64,000 nucleotides of DNA from Chitinophagaceae bacterium. GTDB lineage: Bacteria; Bacteroidota; Bacteroidia; Chitinophagales; Chitinophagaceae. The notes beneath the pieces are model-generated. The model saw nothing but the letters and a program-made list of their open reading frames with translations. It was not told the DNA's origin and did not search any database. Below are positions 9,028 to 17,447 of this stretch, in pieces. Position 1 is the first letter of the stretch. Each line of letters starts with the position of its first letter. The stretch spans positions 496,001-560,000 of the forward strand of contig JADKIE010000002.1 of NCBI GenBank assembly GCA_016721385.1, given 5' to 3'. The position numbers and the translations under genes were made by a program.

Positions 9028-10225
9028 ATGTCCTTCCAAAATATCATAGGCCAAAAAGCCGTAAAAGAACAATTGGTACACATGGTACAGCACAACAGGC
9101 TAAGCCATGCCTTATTGTTTTTAGGTAAAGAAGGTAGCGGAGCATTACAATTGGCAATGGCATTTGCACAATTCATTACATGCAAGCCATCAACAGTTGC
9201 ACCAGCAGAACCCTCGTTATTTGGAGAGCCAGAGCCAGTATTGCCTATCCAAAATCAAGTATCAAGCAACGATAGTTGCGGCACTTGCCCATCTTGCAAA
9301 AAAGCACAGGAGCTTGTGCATCCCGATATACATTTTAGCTACCCCGTAATTCCTCGTAAAAGCGGCGATAAACCTATAGCAACCGATTATATTACCGAGT
9401 GGCGTGAGTTTATAAAACTAAACCCTTACGGCAATGTGTACGATTGGTTGCAATTTATTAATGCCGAAAACAAGCAAGGCAACATTACAGCCCTCGAATG
9501 CAACGATATTTTGTGAAGCTTAGCCTTAAAAGCTTTGAAAGCGAATACAAAATATTAATTATGTGGATGCCTGAGTATTTAGGCAAAGAAGGCAACAAGT
9601 TGTTGAAATTAATAGAAGAACCACCAGCCAATACGCTGTTTATTTTAGTTGCCGAAAACGAAGATCAAATTTTACCCACCATACTTAGTCGTACACAATT
9701 GGTAAAAATTCCATCGCTTACCAAATTAGATATTGAAAGCGCCTTAGAATTAAGAGCAGGTGTTGCACCTGAAAAGCTCAACAAATTGCAGCCGTTGCCG
9801 AAGGTAATTACCGGGAGGCATTGCAAATGCTACAACACAGCGAAGACGATTGGCAGGCCATGCTCAGAGAATGGCTAAATGCCGTAGTAAAATTTAACCC
9901 ACAGGCACAAGTAAAGTGGATAGATGAAACCGCTAAAATTGGACGGGAAAAGCAAAAGCAGTTTCTGCAATATTTTACCCATTTATTGGAGTTGGCTGTA
10001 CGAATAAGCACCACAAACGAACAACCACAAGCCAACCCCGAAACAGATTTTGCCATACGCCTTAACAAAATAACCCAACTACACCAGCAAGAGGCTATTA
10101 TAAATGAGCTAAACAAAGCCAGCTACTATATTGAACGCAACGCCAACGCCAAAATGCTGTTTCATGCCCTTTCCATTAAGTTATACCATATAATTAGTAA
10201 CAATTCATTAATTTTGGTTAATTGA
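9028..10225 (+). CDS. holB: DNA polymerase III delta' subunit, two frameshifts
   Basis: The delta' clamp-loader subunit, about 398 residues when joined. Part 1 has the AAA+ start (MSFQNIIGQKAVKEQLVHMV) and HALLFLGKEGSGALQLAMAF, where the P-loop Lys is missing as is normal for delta', plus a zinc-binding CGTCPSCKKAQELVHPD. Part 2 has sensor-type LLKLIEEPPANTLFILVAE and LPTILSRTQ, and part 3 is the helical C-terminal domain. Frame breaks lie near 9510-9520 and near 9783-9790 (AACAAATTG). Restoring single bases gives continuous family sequence (for example IAAVAEGNYREALQMLQH). It precedes the RicT/PSP1 gene, the same order as holB-yaaT in Bacillus. Confidence 0.88.
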
Positions 10226-10271
10226 GGTGGTTGGGAATATGAGGTTTTTAATTATGTTACAAGCTTTTATA

Positions 10272-10438
10272 GCTTTGGTCGTCATTGTTGTGTCACTCAC
10301 TTGTACTGCATACCAATGTGCAACGCCTTAAGCAGCAAGCACATTTTATTATAGCATAGAGTTAGCATCTGCCAGCTCAATATAATTACCACTGTACAAG
10401 AGTGCGACGCAAATGAAGTTTAATAGTAGTACCAAAGC
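10272..10438. repeat. 167-bp palindromic intergenic element
   Basis: The ends are perfect 8-bp inverted repeats (GCTTTGGT at 10272, ACCAAAGC at 10431-10438). Inside, TGTGTCACTCACTTGTAC (10289-10306) pairs imperfectly with GTACAAGAGTGCGACGCA (10394-10411). It fills the gap between holB and the RicT gene. A related half-copy occurs at 62211-62243. It has the form of a small non-autonomous or REP/MITE-like element; no coding capacity is visible. Confidence 0.55.
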
Positions 10439-10499
10439 CAAGTACATAAAAATCTCCTCCTCCAATCAATTATTAATTTCTAATTATTAATTTAATTAT

Positions 10500-11846
10500 A
10501 TGGGTTGCGGAAGTTGTGGTACAAGTAAAGATGGAGCACCGGGAGGTTGTAATAGCCATGGCAATTGTGCCAGCGGCGGTTGCAATCGTATGAATGTGCA
10601 TGATTGGCTGGCAAACTTGCCCTTTGCCGATCCGGAAAGTAATTGCAAAATTGTAGAAGTAAGTTTTAATAACGGTAGCCGAAAAGATTTTTTTAAAAAT
10701 ACCAGTACCAATTTTTACGAAAAAGGCGATATGATTGCCGTAGAAGGCGTGAGCGGTTTTGATGTAGGCATGGTAAACCTTACCGGTGAATTAGTGCGTA
10801 TTCAACTAAAAAAACGCAATGTAGATGAAAAAAGCCCCGATACTAAACGCATACTACGCCGTGCAAGCGAAACAGATTTAGCCAAACTTAAAGAAACAAA
10901 AGCCAGAGAAGCCGAGGTTTTAATTCGTAGCCGTGCCATGGCAAGGCAACTAAAACTGGAGCTTAAAATGGCCGAAGTAGAAATACAGGCCGATGGCCGT
11001 AAAGCCACATTTTTTTACATTGCCGATGATAGGGTAGATTTTAGAGAACTAATAAAACTATACGCCGGAGAGTTTAAGGTTAAAGTAGAAATGCGCCAGA
11101 TTGGTGCAAGGCAAGAGGCCGGAAAAGTAGGCGGAATAGGCAGTTGTGGCCGGGAGCTTTGTTGCAGCAGTTGGCTTACCGATTTTAAAAGTGTAAACAC
11201 CAACGCAGCCCGTTATCAAAATTTAAGCATTAACCAAACCAAATTAAGTGGGCAATGCGGCCGTTTAAAATGTTGCTTAAATTACGAGTTAGATACCTAC
11301 ATGGATGCTTTGCAATTTTTTCCGGATGATGCAGATGTAATTGAAATGGCCAAAAGCCGTGCTTTTTTGGTTAAAAAAGATATTTTTAGAAATTTGATGT
11401 GGTACACTATGCCGGATAGTAACAAACAATATCCGCTTACCATAGAAAGGGTTAAAAAAATAAAAGAATTAAATAAACAAGGCATACGGCCCGATGATTT
11501 AGAGCCGGTAGAAGTTACCAGCGGTAAACCAAAAGAAATTGAACCGGTATATGCCGATGTGGTTGGCCAAATTAGTTTAAAAAGTTTGGAAAAAACCAGC
11601 CGCAAACGCAGAGATAGTGAGCGTAATCAGCAACAAGGTGGTGGTAACAGGCAAGGTGGTAATAGGCAAAGCGGCAATAACAAACAACAAGGCGGTGGGC
11701 AACAGCAAGGAAATAATCAACAAAGCAAAGGCAATCAAAATCAACAACGCCCCAATCAACAAAATCGTAACCAACGGCCTCAGCAAAACCGTAATCAACA
11801 ACAGCGGCAACAGCAAAAGCCCAATAATGAGGGTAACAAAAACTAA
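10500..11846 (+). CDS. ricT: PSP1/RicT (YaaT)-like protein with Gln/Asn-rich tail
   Basis: A 448-residue PSP1-domain protein. In Bacillus the RicT homologue works in an Fe-S containing complex affecting RNase Y; the Bacteroidota role is inferred. Visible here are an N-terminal Cys/Gly-rich patch (MGCGSCGTSKDGAPGGC) and the conserved PSP1 core with SCGRELCCSSWL and SGQCGRLKCCLNYELD, whose cysteines are the likely cluster ligands. About 65 C-terminal residues are low-complexity Gln/Asn/Gly/Arg. The tail is a probable disordered RNA-interaction region. A good hairpin terminator follows immediately. Confidence 0.85.
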   Translation: MGCGSCGTSKDGAPGGCNSHGNCASGGCNRMNVHDWLANLPFADPESNCKIVEVSFNNGSRKDFFKNTSTNFYEKGDMIAVEGVSGFDVGMVNLTGELVRIQLKKRNVDEKSPDTKRILRRASETDLAKLKETKAREAEVLIRSRAMARQLKLELKMAEVEIQADGRKATFFYIADDRVDFRELIKLYAGEFKVKVEMRQIGARQEAGKVGGIGSCGRELCCSSWLTDFKSVNTNAARYQNLSINQTKLSGQCGRLKCCLNYELDTYMDALQFFPDDADVIEMAKSRAFLVKKDIFRNLMWYTMPDSNKQYPLTIERVKKIKELNKQGIRPDDLEPVEVTSGKPKEIEPVYADVVGQISLKSLEKTSRKRRDSERNQQQGGGNRQGGNRQSGNNKQQGGGQQQGNNQQSKGNQNQQRPNQQNRNQRPQQNRNQQQRQQQKPNNEGNKN

Positions 11847-11852
11847 TTAATC

Positions 11853-11877
11853 AACGCCGGGTTTTCTCGGCGTTTTT
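11853..11877 (+). terminator. Rho-independent-type terminator after ricT
   Basis: AACGCCG (11853-11859) pairs with CGGCGTT (11868-11874) around an 8-base loop and runs into TTTTTG, directly after the ricT stop. Confidence 0.75.
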
Positions 11878-12001
11878 GTTACTTTTTGTATTTACTTCAA
11901 TAAAGAAAAGAAAGTACTGTTGTTAATTTTAGCATTTTGAGTTTAGGAATAGAGATATAATGTTGAAGCCACAGTCGCACAAATGATGCGTATAGCTGTA
12001 T

Positions 12002-12060
12002 GGCAGGAACGGGCTGTATTCGTTCCTGCCTTGACTTTTTTGCTACTTTTGCGTCAAGGC
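12002..12060. repeat. Two overlapping hairpins upstream of gldA
   Basis: GGCAGGAACG (12002-12011) and CGTTCCTGCC (12021-12030) form a perfect 10-bp stem. GCCTTGAC (12028-12035) and GTCAAGGC (12053-12060) form a second, mutually overlapping stem. The two cannot form fully at once, so the pair could switch or could simply be a dispersed palindromic repeat. It lies about 50 bp upstream of the gldA start, probably inside its leader or just before its promoter. Confidence 0.5.
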
Positions 12061-12107
12061 AAAAAGTAGAACATAAAATAAATAAATTTACATTTCAAAA
12101 GCAACAA

Positions 12108-13037
12108 ATGTCAATAACTGTTACAAACCTCACCAAAAACTACGGCACACAAAAAGCTGTAAACAATATATCGTTTGCTGTAAACAAAGGCGAAATTGTA
12201 GGCTTTTTAGGACCTAATGGTGCCGGTAAAAGCACTACTATGAAAATGATTACAGGTTACCTACAGGCAGATGGCGGCAACGCAACTGTTTGTGGCTTAA
12301 CCGTAAATACAAACAATAACGAAACAAAAAGCAAAATTGGTTATTTGCCCGAAGCCAATCCTTTGTATTTTGATATGTATGTAAGAGAATACTTAGCTTT
12401 TACAGGTGGCATACACAAAATAGAAAACATTAAAAACAACATTGAAGAAGTAATAGAAACCGTTGGCCTTAAATTAGAAGCTAATAAAAAAATTGGCCAG
12501 CTTAGTAAAGGCTATAAACAACGTGTAGGCTTAGCCGCTGCTTTATTACACAATCCCGAGGTTTTAATTTTAGATGAACCTACCAGCGGCCTCGACCCAA
12601 ATCAAATTGTAGAAATACGTGAAGTGATAAAGAAACTTGGGCAAAATAAAACAGTTTTATTTTCGTCGCACATAATGCAAGAGGTAGAAGCTATTTGCGA
12701 TAGAGTAATTATTATAAACAAAGGCAATATTGTAGCCGATGATAAACTAAGTAATTTACAAAAAGGCAATGCAACCACCCAAACAATTGAAGTAGTTTTT
12801 AAAGAAGCGGTAAATACAGAATGGCTGCAAAATTTAGAAGGCGTAAGCAATGTAACACAACTTTCAACTTTCAACCTGCCTGCCGGACAGGCAGGCTTTC
12901 TGCTTTCAACTCTTAATACTGATGTGGTAAAAAAGCAAATTTTGCAATTAGCTATTGATAAAAATCTAAACATACAAAGCTTACAAAGTGAAAGCAATAG
13001 TAGCCTGGAGGAAGTGTTTAGAGAGTTAACTAAGTAA
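12108..13037 (+). CDS. gldA: Gliding-type ABC transporter ATP-binding protein GldA
   Basis: About 309 residues from ATG 12108 (MSITVTNLTKNYG); the open frame extends 36 codons upstream but that part is not family-like. It has Walker A (GPNGAGKST), signature (LSKGYKQRVGLAAALL), Walker B (VLILDEPTSGLDP) and the H-loop (FSSHIMQEVE). GldA is the ATPase of the GldAFG transporter linked to gliding in Flavobacterium, though homologues occur in non-gliding species. gldF/gldG are not adjacent in this window. Residues near 256-266 are an in-frame insertion made by a 21-bp palindrome. A TACATTTC sequence at 12089 may be its -7 box. Confidence 0.88.
   Translation: MSITVTNLTKNYGTQKAVNNISFAVNKGEIVGFLGPNGAGKSTTMKMITGYLQADGGNATVCGLTVNTNNNETKSKIGYLPEANPLYFDMYVREYLAFTGGIHKIENIKNNIEEVIETVGLKLEANKKIGQLSKGYKQRVGLAAALLHNPEVLILDEPTSGLDPNQIVEIREVIKKLGQNKTVLFSSHIMQEVEAICDRVIIINKGNIVADDKLSNLQKGNATTQTIEVVFKEAVNTEWLQNLEGVSNVTQLSTFNLPAGQAGFLLSTLNTDVVKKQILQLAIDKNLNIQSLQSESNSSLEEVFRELTK
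12875..12895 (+). repeat. 21-bp palindrome inserted in gldA frame
   Basis: CCTGCCTG-ccgga-CAGGCAGG: 8-bp arms, 5-base centre. It is translated in frame as LPAGQAG within the C-terminal domain of GldA. A copy with one difference is in purH at 63748-63768, translated in the same frame. Confidence 0.85.
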
Positions 13038-13069
13038 GACTTTCTTTTCTATCATAAAACTTTAACAAC

Positions 13070-13717
13070 ATGGAAAAGCTTATTTATAATAGATTTTTAT
13101 TAGCCAAAGATAATTTTTACGATGACCCAGTTAAAGTTATTAAAGCCGCCAACGCTGCTACATTTTTTGAGCCAGAAGATGCTACCGGCTTTAGAAGCAC
13201 TACTGTGTATCATGAGCCTGGCGTAAAGCAAAAGTTAGAAAAAATATTAGGGATAAAGATTACCAGATGGGATATAGACCCAAAGAAAGAGAATGGTGTT
13301 TTTTATCAAGGGTTTTCAAAAGGAAAGAAAAAAGAAACTCCTGGCGTACATTCCGATTGGCCTTACAATGATATTACTGTATTAATATACCTTACTCCTA
13401 ACCTTCCTTTTGATTGTGGTACTTCATTATGGATGCATAAAGCCACTAAAATTTGTAACCCTCCTACTCCGCAAGATGCCAAAAGGTTAAAGATAAAATT
13501 TGCAGACCTTGTAGAACAATTCGAAGTAGAAAGCACTAAACGCAATAAGTGGGTTGAAATAGATAGAGTGGGAAATAAATTTAATCGTATGGTGGCCTAC
13601 CCAAGTGGTGCATTACATTCTGCTTCAAAACATTTTGGCAGCAGCATGAAAAACGGTAGAATTTATCAAACCTTTAGAATAGGGGTTGATTGGAGTACTT
13701 TTAGGATAGATCAATAA
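13070..13717 (+). CDS. DUF6445-like, 2OG-Fe(II) oxygenase-like protein
   Basis: A 215-residue soluble protein. The pattern VHSDWPYNDITVLIYLTP (near residues 92-109) supplies an HxD pair. A later His lies in SGALHSASKHFG and an Arg in RIYQTFRIGVDW. This spacing matches the metal-binding HxD...H and 2-oxoglutarate-binding Arg of Fe(II)/2OG dioxygenase folds as seen in DUF6445 proteins. The substrate is unknown. It lies 32 bp after gldA and overlaps the convergent gene on the minus strand by 17 bp. The fold assignment is inference from motif spacing. Confidence 0.65.
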   Translation: MEKLIYNRFLLAKDNFYDDPVKVIKAANAATFFEPEDATGFRSTTVYHEPGVKQKLEKILGIKITRWDIDPKKENGVFYQGFSKGKKKETPGVHSDWPYNDITVLIYLTPNLPFDCGTSLWMHKATKICNPPTPQDAKRLKIKFADLVEQFEVESTKRNKWVEIDRVGNKFNRMVAYPSGALHSASKHFGSSMKNGRIYQTFRIGVDWSTFRIDQ

Positions 13718-15301
13718 CTTGTAACACCAGCTTATTGTAAGCGATAGCATCTACTGATTTAGTAAAAATAATTTTATACAACAGTTGTAACCTTTGCCTG
13801 TCTTCTATTTTATGGGCATATGCCCACAACGCTACCTCTTCAAATATTTGCTCTTGTATGGCATTTAATTCTTTTTTTATTGAAAATTTACTCTTAAAAT
13901 AGTGTTTAGCGGCTGCTATAGCTTTTGCACTATTGCCTTTGTGTTTATTAGCTATAAGGTTGTTTATCTTTTCCAATATATCTTCTCTATGTACCGGAGT
14001 ATACCTTTTAGTTGTAAGGCAATATTATATTCAGATAATTTTTCTAAAGTGGATATACTTGTTTTATAATTTTTATTTGCTTTTATTTTTTCAATTTCTT
14101 TTTCGGCTAATTGATTTACTCCCTTATTTTTAGATCTAAAGCCATACTTATAATAAAACCAAAAGGCACCTGTTTCCAATGCTTCGTGGTTTCCAAATTG
14201 AAAAGTTTCTATTTCGTAATAACTAATATGGTACAACCGTATATATACTCTTAAAATCTGCGTCATTATGTATTTTGACTCTCCCCCTCTAAATTCTTCC
14301 AGTATGTTTAAACCAAATAATGAACATTCCCCAAATATCCAGGAGCCGCCATACGAAACAGGATACCCATTTTTAAATAAGCTATACCCCACAAAACTTT
14401 GCATGGGCAATTGCCTTTCGGGCTTAGCAACATATAACGCCAATGTTAATCCTCTTTCTAAATGAAATACTTGCAGGGAGTTTATATCCAAATAGGTTAT
14501 GGTATCAATTTCTCTCATGGCCAATGGCATAGAGTTGCGTATTACAAATGCAATTTTTTCTTTTTCAATAATTGATAAACTAGCGGCCTTTGGAATTTTT
14601 TTATTTATCAGCTCAAAATGATCAAACTGCTTTACCAGCTCGTGATGATAAAAATAGGTTTTGTAATAAAATGCGGTTATAGCTTTTGAATAATTTTTAT
14701 GTAAGCCTTTTACATAAAAAAAAGATTGTAGCGATTGCCATAATAAATCTTTAATTAAAGGTGGGGCATTTACATTATTTATTACCTGTAATAAAAATTG
14801 AAATTCATGTTTAGCTTTAACGCCTAAGGTGGCTAACAAATCATTATTGCTCATGCCTGCCGTGGTGTATTCTTTTAACACATGCGGCATGGTGATATTG
14901 AGAAAAGTATTTAAATCAAAAGCACTATTATTTAAAGATTCTAATTCAATATGTACCTGTTTATTTTTAGCTAAGTCGTTAAAAGCATCTTGTGTAAACC
15001 TGGTAAGCATGGTGGTATAGGGCAACCCGCTATCGGCAAATAAGGCATGGTTTGCATTTTTTTTTATGAAGTTAGTAAGCCGTTGTAGCTCTGCTTCTGC
15101 TATTTTTACTAGCGCTGGGTTTTCTGCATGAGTTAATGTAAACAACAGCAATACATGGTATTCAAACAGGCTTTTGTGGATGACAAAAGGCTGCTTTTGC
15201 ATGTCTTTAAAACTGTTTACTTTTTCAATAGCACTATTAGTGTTAAAGGTGTAGGCCACCGATAATAGTCCTTTAAGTTTGCTTTTAAAATTAGTTTGCA
15301 T
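13701..15301 (-). CDS. Unrecognised ~530-aa protein, GNAT-like middle, one frameshift
   Basis: A long cytoplasmic protein without signal or membrane segments. The first 270 residues are mostly helical. Residues about 290-400 carry GYSLFKNGYPVSYGGSWIFG, then NILEEFRGGESKYIMTQILR and GNHEALETGAFWFYYKYGFR. This order (strand, beta-bulge, a GG-containing loop before a helix, then 'N.EAL..GAFWFY.K.GF') is like the acetyl-CoA-binding half of GNAT acetyltransferases. The frame breaks near 13985; the last 91 residues continue in another frame and would otherwise begin with TTG. It may be an acetyltransferase-like enzyme, but I do not recognise the family. Confidence 0.6.
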
Positions 15302-15572
15302 GTATAAAAGGTGAGTACATTAAAGTTACAACTAATTGTTTTGCTTACCGTTTTTGCCACTATTCATTTACTGTATTTATTGCTGAATTTTGATTGTACA
15401 AATCCCCTTTTTAAACGGATTAGTGATTATCTTTTACCAAATCCATAAGCCAATGTGCTTGTTGAGTTGGAGATCAAAAGATTTTGATTGAGCTATGCAA
15501 ATTAAAAAGCTACTTATTCAAAAATAATTGGTGTTAGTAATATAATAATCTTACGATAGCATATGGTTCTTA

Positions 15573-15675
15573 GCCGTTGAAGGTAGTCTTTCGCTTCGCT
15601 GCTAGGTTGCAGGTACGACAATCCACTAATTACCTTGCTTCGATACCTGCCTACGGCTACCTTAGCTGCAACGGC
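15573..15675. repeat. Degenerate inverted repeat
   Basis: GCCGTTG at 15573 and CAACGGC at 15669 are the outer arms. AGGTAG/CTACCT and GCAGGTA/TACCTGC pair further in, with small indels between. The arms are GC-richer than the surroundings. It looks like a decayed palindromic repeat. Confidence 0.5.
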
Positions 15676-15753
15676 GAAAAACAACTTCTTCAATTAGCTA
15701 TTGATAAAAACTTAACTATACAAAGTTTGCAAAGCCAAAGCAATAGTAAGTAA
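15676..15753 (+). pseudogene. gldA 3'-end fragment
   Basis: Translates as EKQLLQLAIDKNLTIQSLQS then QSNSK-stop. Intact GldA in this window has KQILQLAIDKNLNIQSLQSE at its C-terminus before SNSSLEE. DNA identity over about 70 bp is high by eye. Only the last part of a gldA-like gene remains, cut by a stop, with a repeat where the rest should be. Confidence 0.75.
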
Positions 15754-15912
15754 TAGTGTTATAGCTGCAACTTAATACGCTACATATAAAATTACATTTA
15801 TATTATTTTTTTGTAAACTACTCGTTATTGATACTGATGCATTTGTAACATTATAGATATTCACTATAATGTTCAAACAATAAATCGTAGTTTTGGCCTG
15901 AATCTTAAACGA

Positions 15913-16377
15913 ATGAAATCCAATTTAAAAATCGCTACAACATTTTTTTTAGCTGCATTATTAACAGCTTGCCACGATCAATATGATATTTGTGACCAAT
16001 CAACGTCTGTAAACTGCTTTGCATCTTTTTATCAAAAAAATGGCACGGCAGATGTTGCTGCAAGTGCACCGGCTTTAAGTTTTGGATTATTAGGCAGTTC
16101 AACATTAATATATAATCAAGTTGGTGGTATAAGCAATTTTAGTTTTCCGCTTAATCCTGCAACAGACTCTGCAAAGTATTTTATTAAAATTTCTAACACT
16201 GCAACTTCAGATACTATTACAGTTTTTTACACATCGCAAAACATATTGCTTTCAAATGAGTGTGGCAATATTACTACACATACCATATCAAATGCAAAAA
16301 ACACATTAGATTCAATAAAAATAATAACAAATACAGTTACTAATTTGGGTACTCAAAACTTAAAAATTTGGTTTTAA
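15913..16377 (+). CDS. Small lipoprotein, DUF6452-like
   Basis: A 154-residue protein with a lipoprotein signal (FFLAALLTACHDQ, cysteine near residue 20). The mature part has 'DTITVFYTSQNILLSNECGN', which resembles the conserved Cys-containing block of the Bacteroidota DUF6452 lipoproteins. These are small beta-rich proteins of unknown role. It stands alone on the plus strand. The family name is tentative. Confidence 0.6.
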   Translation: MKSNLKIATTFFLAALLTACHDQYDICDQSTSVNCFASFYQKNGTADVAASAPALSFGLLGSSTLIYNQVGGISNFSFPLNPATDSAKYFIKISNTATSDTITVFYTSQNILLSNECGNITTHTISNAKNTLDSIKIITNTVTNLGTQNLKIWF

Positions 16378-16451
16378 ATTTTAAAATTTAAAAAACTATT
16401 TCTTCAAGTAGAATAAATAAACTGCAAATATTTTAGGCCGTATAGTTGCAT

Positions 16452-16478
16452 AAAAAAGCCGATGCCCAAGGCATCGGC
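16452..16478 (-). terminator. Strong terminator for the PorP/SprF operon
   Basis: GCCGATGCC (16458-16466) and GGCATCGGC (16470-16478) form a perfect 9-bp stem with a CAA loop. On the minus strand it is followed by TTTTTT, 44 bp after the PorP/SprF stop. Confidence 0.85.
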
Positions 16479-16521
16479 CAAAACGAAACTTTTATGAAAC
16501 TAATACTTAACTAAACGCTAT

Positions 16522-17416
16522 TTAAAATTCGTATCTCACTCCTATTTCATGAGCATTAAAGCCAGATTCGAAGCCACTTAATGGTGTTTGATATGCATCG
16601 TAAGCATATCCAATGCGTAATTTATCTTTAATAATTACACCGGCATTAAGCATATAACTTTGCTTTAGTTTTGCGCCAACACCCCACCAAAAACTGTTGT
16701 TATGTTCTACGGTAAACCCTCCCTGAAACTCTGTTGGGGCATTAGGCAAATAAGTTAACAAAAAGTTTGGTATTACTTTGGTTTTCCATCTGTCCATTTG
16801 TATGCTCCGTGAAAAAGTAGTGGCGATATAATCTTGCCTCCTTGCTTGGGTTTAAATTACCACTATAAAACTGAAGCTTTGATTGTACTAATTGAGATAC
16901 CGATGCACCTATTTGTAATTTTTCGCCAACGTATGCAATACCAAAACCGGCATCAAATTTCATTTTGTTTTCGCTGGAGCCTAATACCGGATCGTTGCCA
17001 AGCGCTGTAGAAAGCTTTCCTTTATCAATAGCATATTGTTGCAATTTAGCTTCAATGCCTAAAGAAAACTTTGCATTATCACCTACTTGTATATGCTTTG
17101 CAAAAGCGGCATTAATTCCTCTACGGGATGTTGGGCCGGTAACATCATTAAAAATGTACCCACCAACGCCGGCGCCAAACTTTGGTAAATTAAATGAACC
17201 ATAAACAGTTGCAGTAGTTGGCGAACCGCTTATACCGCTCCATTGGTTTCTATAAGTGGCAGCTATAACATTTTTTGTGCTTGTACCCGCTACTGCCGGA
17301 TTATGCAACAACCCTTGTAAATCGTAAAAAGAAGACAAGTGAAGCTGCTGAGCATTTGCAGCAAAGGCTGAGCAAATGGCTAAAATTATAATGCTAGTTT
17401 TTTTCATTTTTTTCAT
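16522..17416 (-). CDS. PorP/SprF-family outer-membrane protein, one frameshift
   Basis: About 298 residues joined. It has a signal peptide (SIIILAICSAFAANAQ) then the PorP/SprF start 'FYDLQGLLHNPAVAGTS', 'YRNQWSGISGSPTT', repeated amphipathic strands, and a terminal 'GVRYEF' ending in Phe as in barrel proteins. PorP/SprF proteins help T9SS cargo with type B domains reach or attach to the cell surface. The frame breaks near 16795-16812, after YRHYFFT; the remainder continues as MDRWKTKVIPNFLLTYLPN. It lies 31 bp downstream of the type B cargo gene and ends at a strong terminator, so the two form an operon. Confidence 0.88.
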
Positions 17417-17447
17417 TTGAAAATTTGTTCAAAATATTTTTTACTAA

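Larger units (their letters stand above)
15302..15912. other. 611-bp non-coding stretch with repeats and gene remnant
   Basis: There is no intact gene. It contains a degenerate inverted repeat (15573-15675) followed directly by a fragment of a gldA-like gene (15676-15753). The rest is AT-rich and unremarkable, with the promoter for the lipoprotein at 15913 presumably near its right end. Confidence 0.6.
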
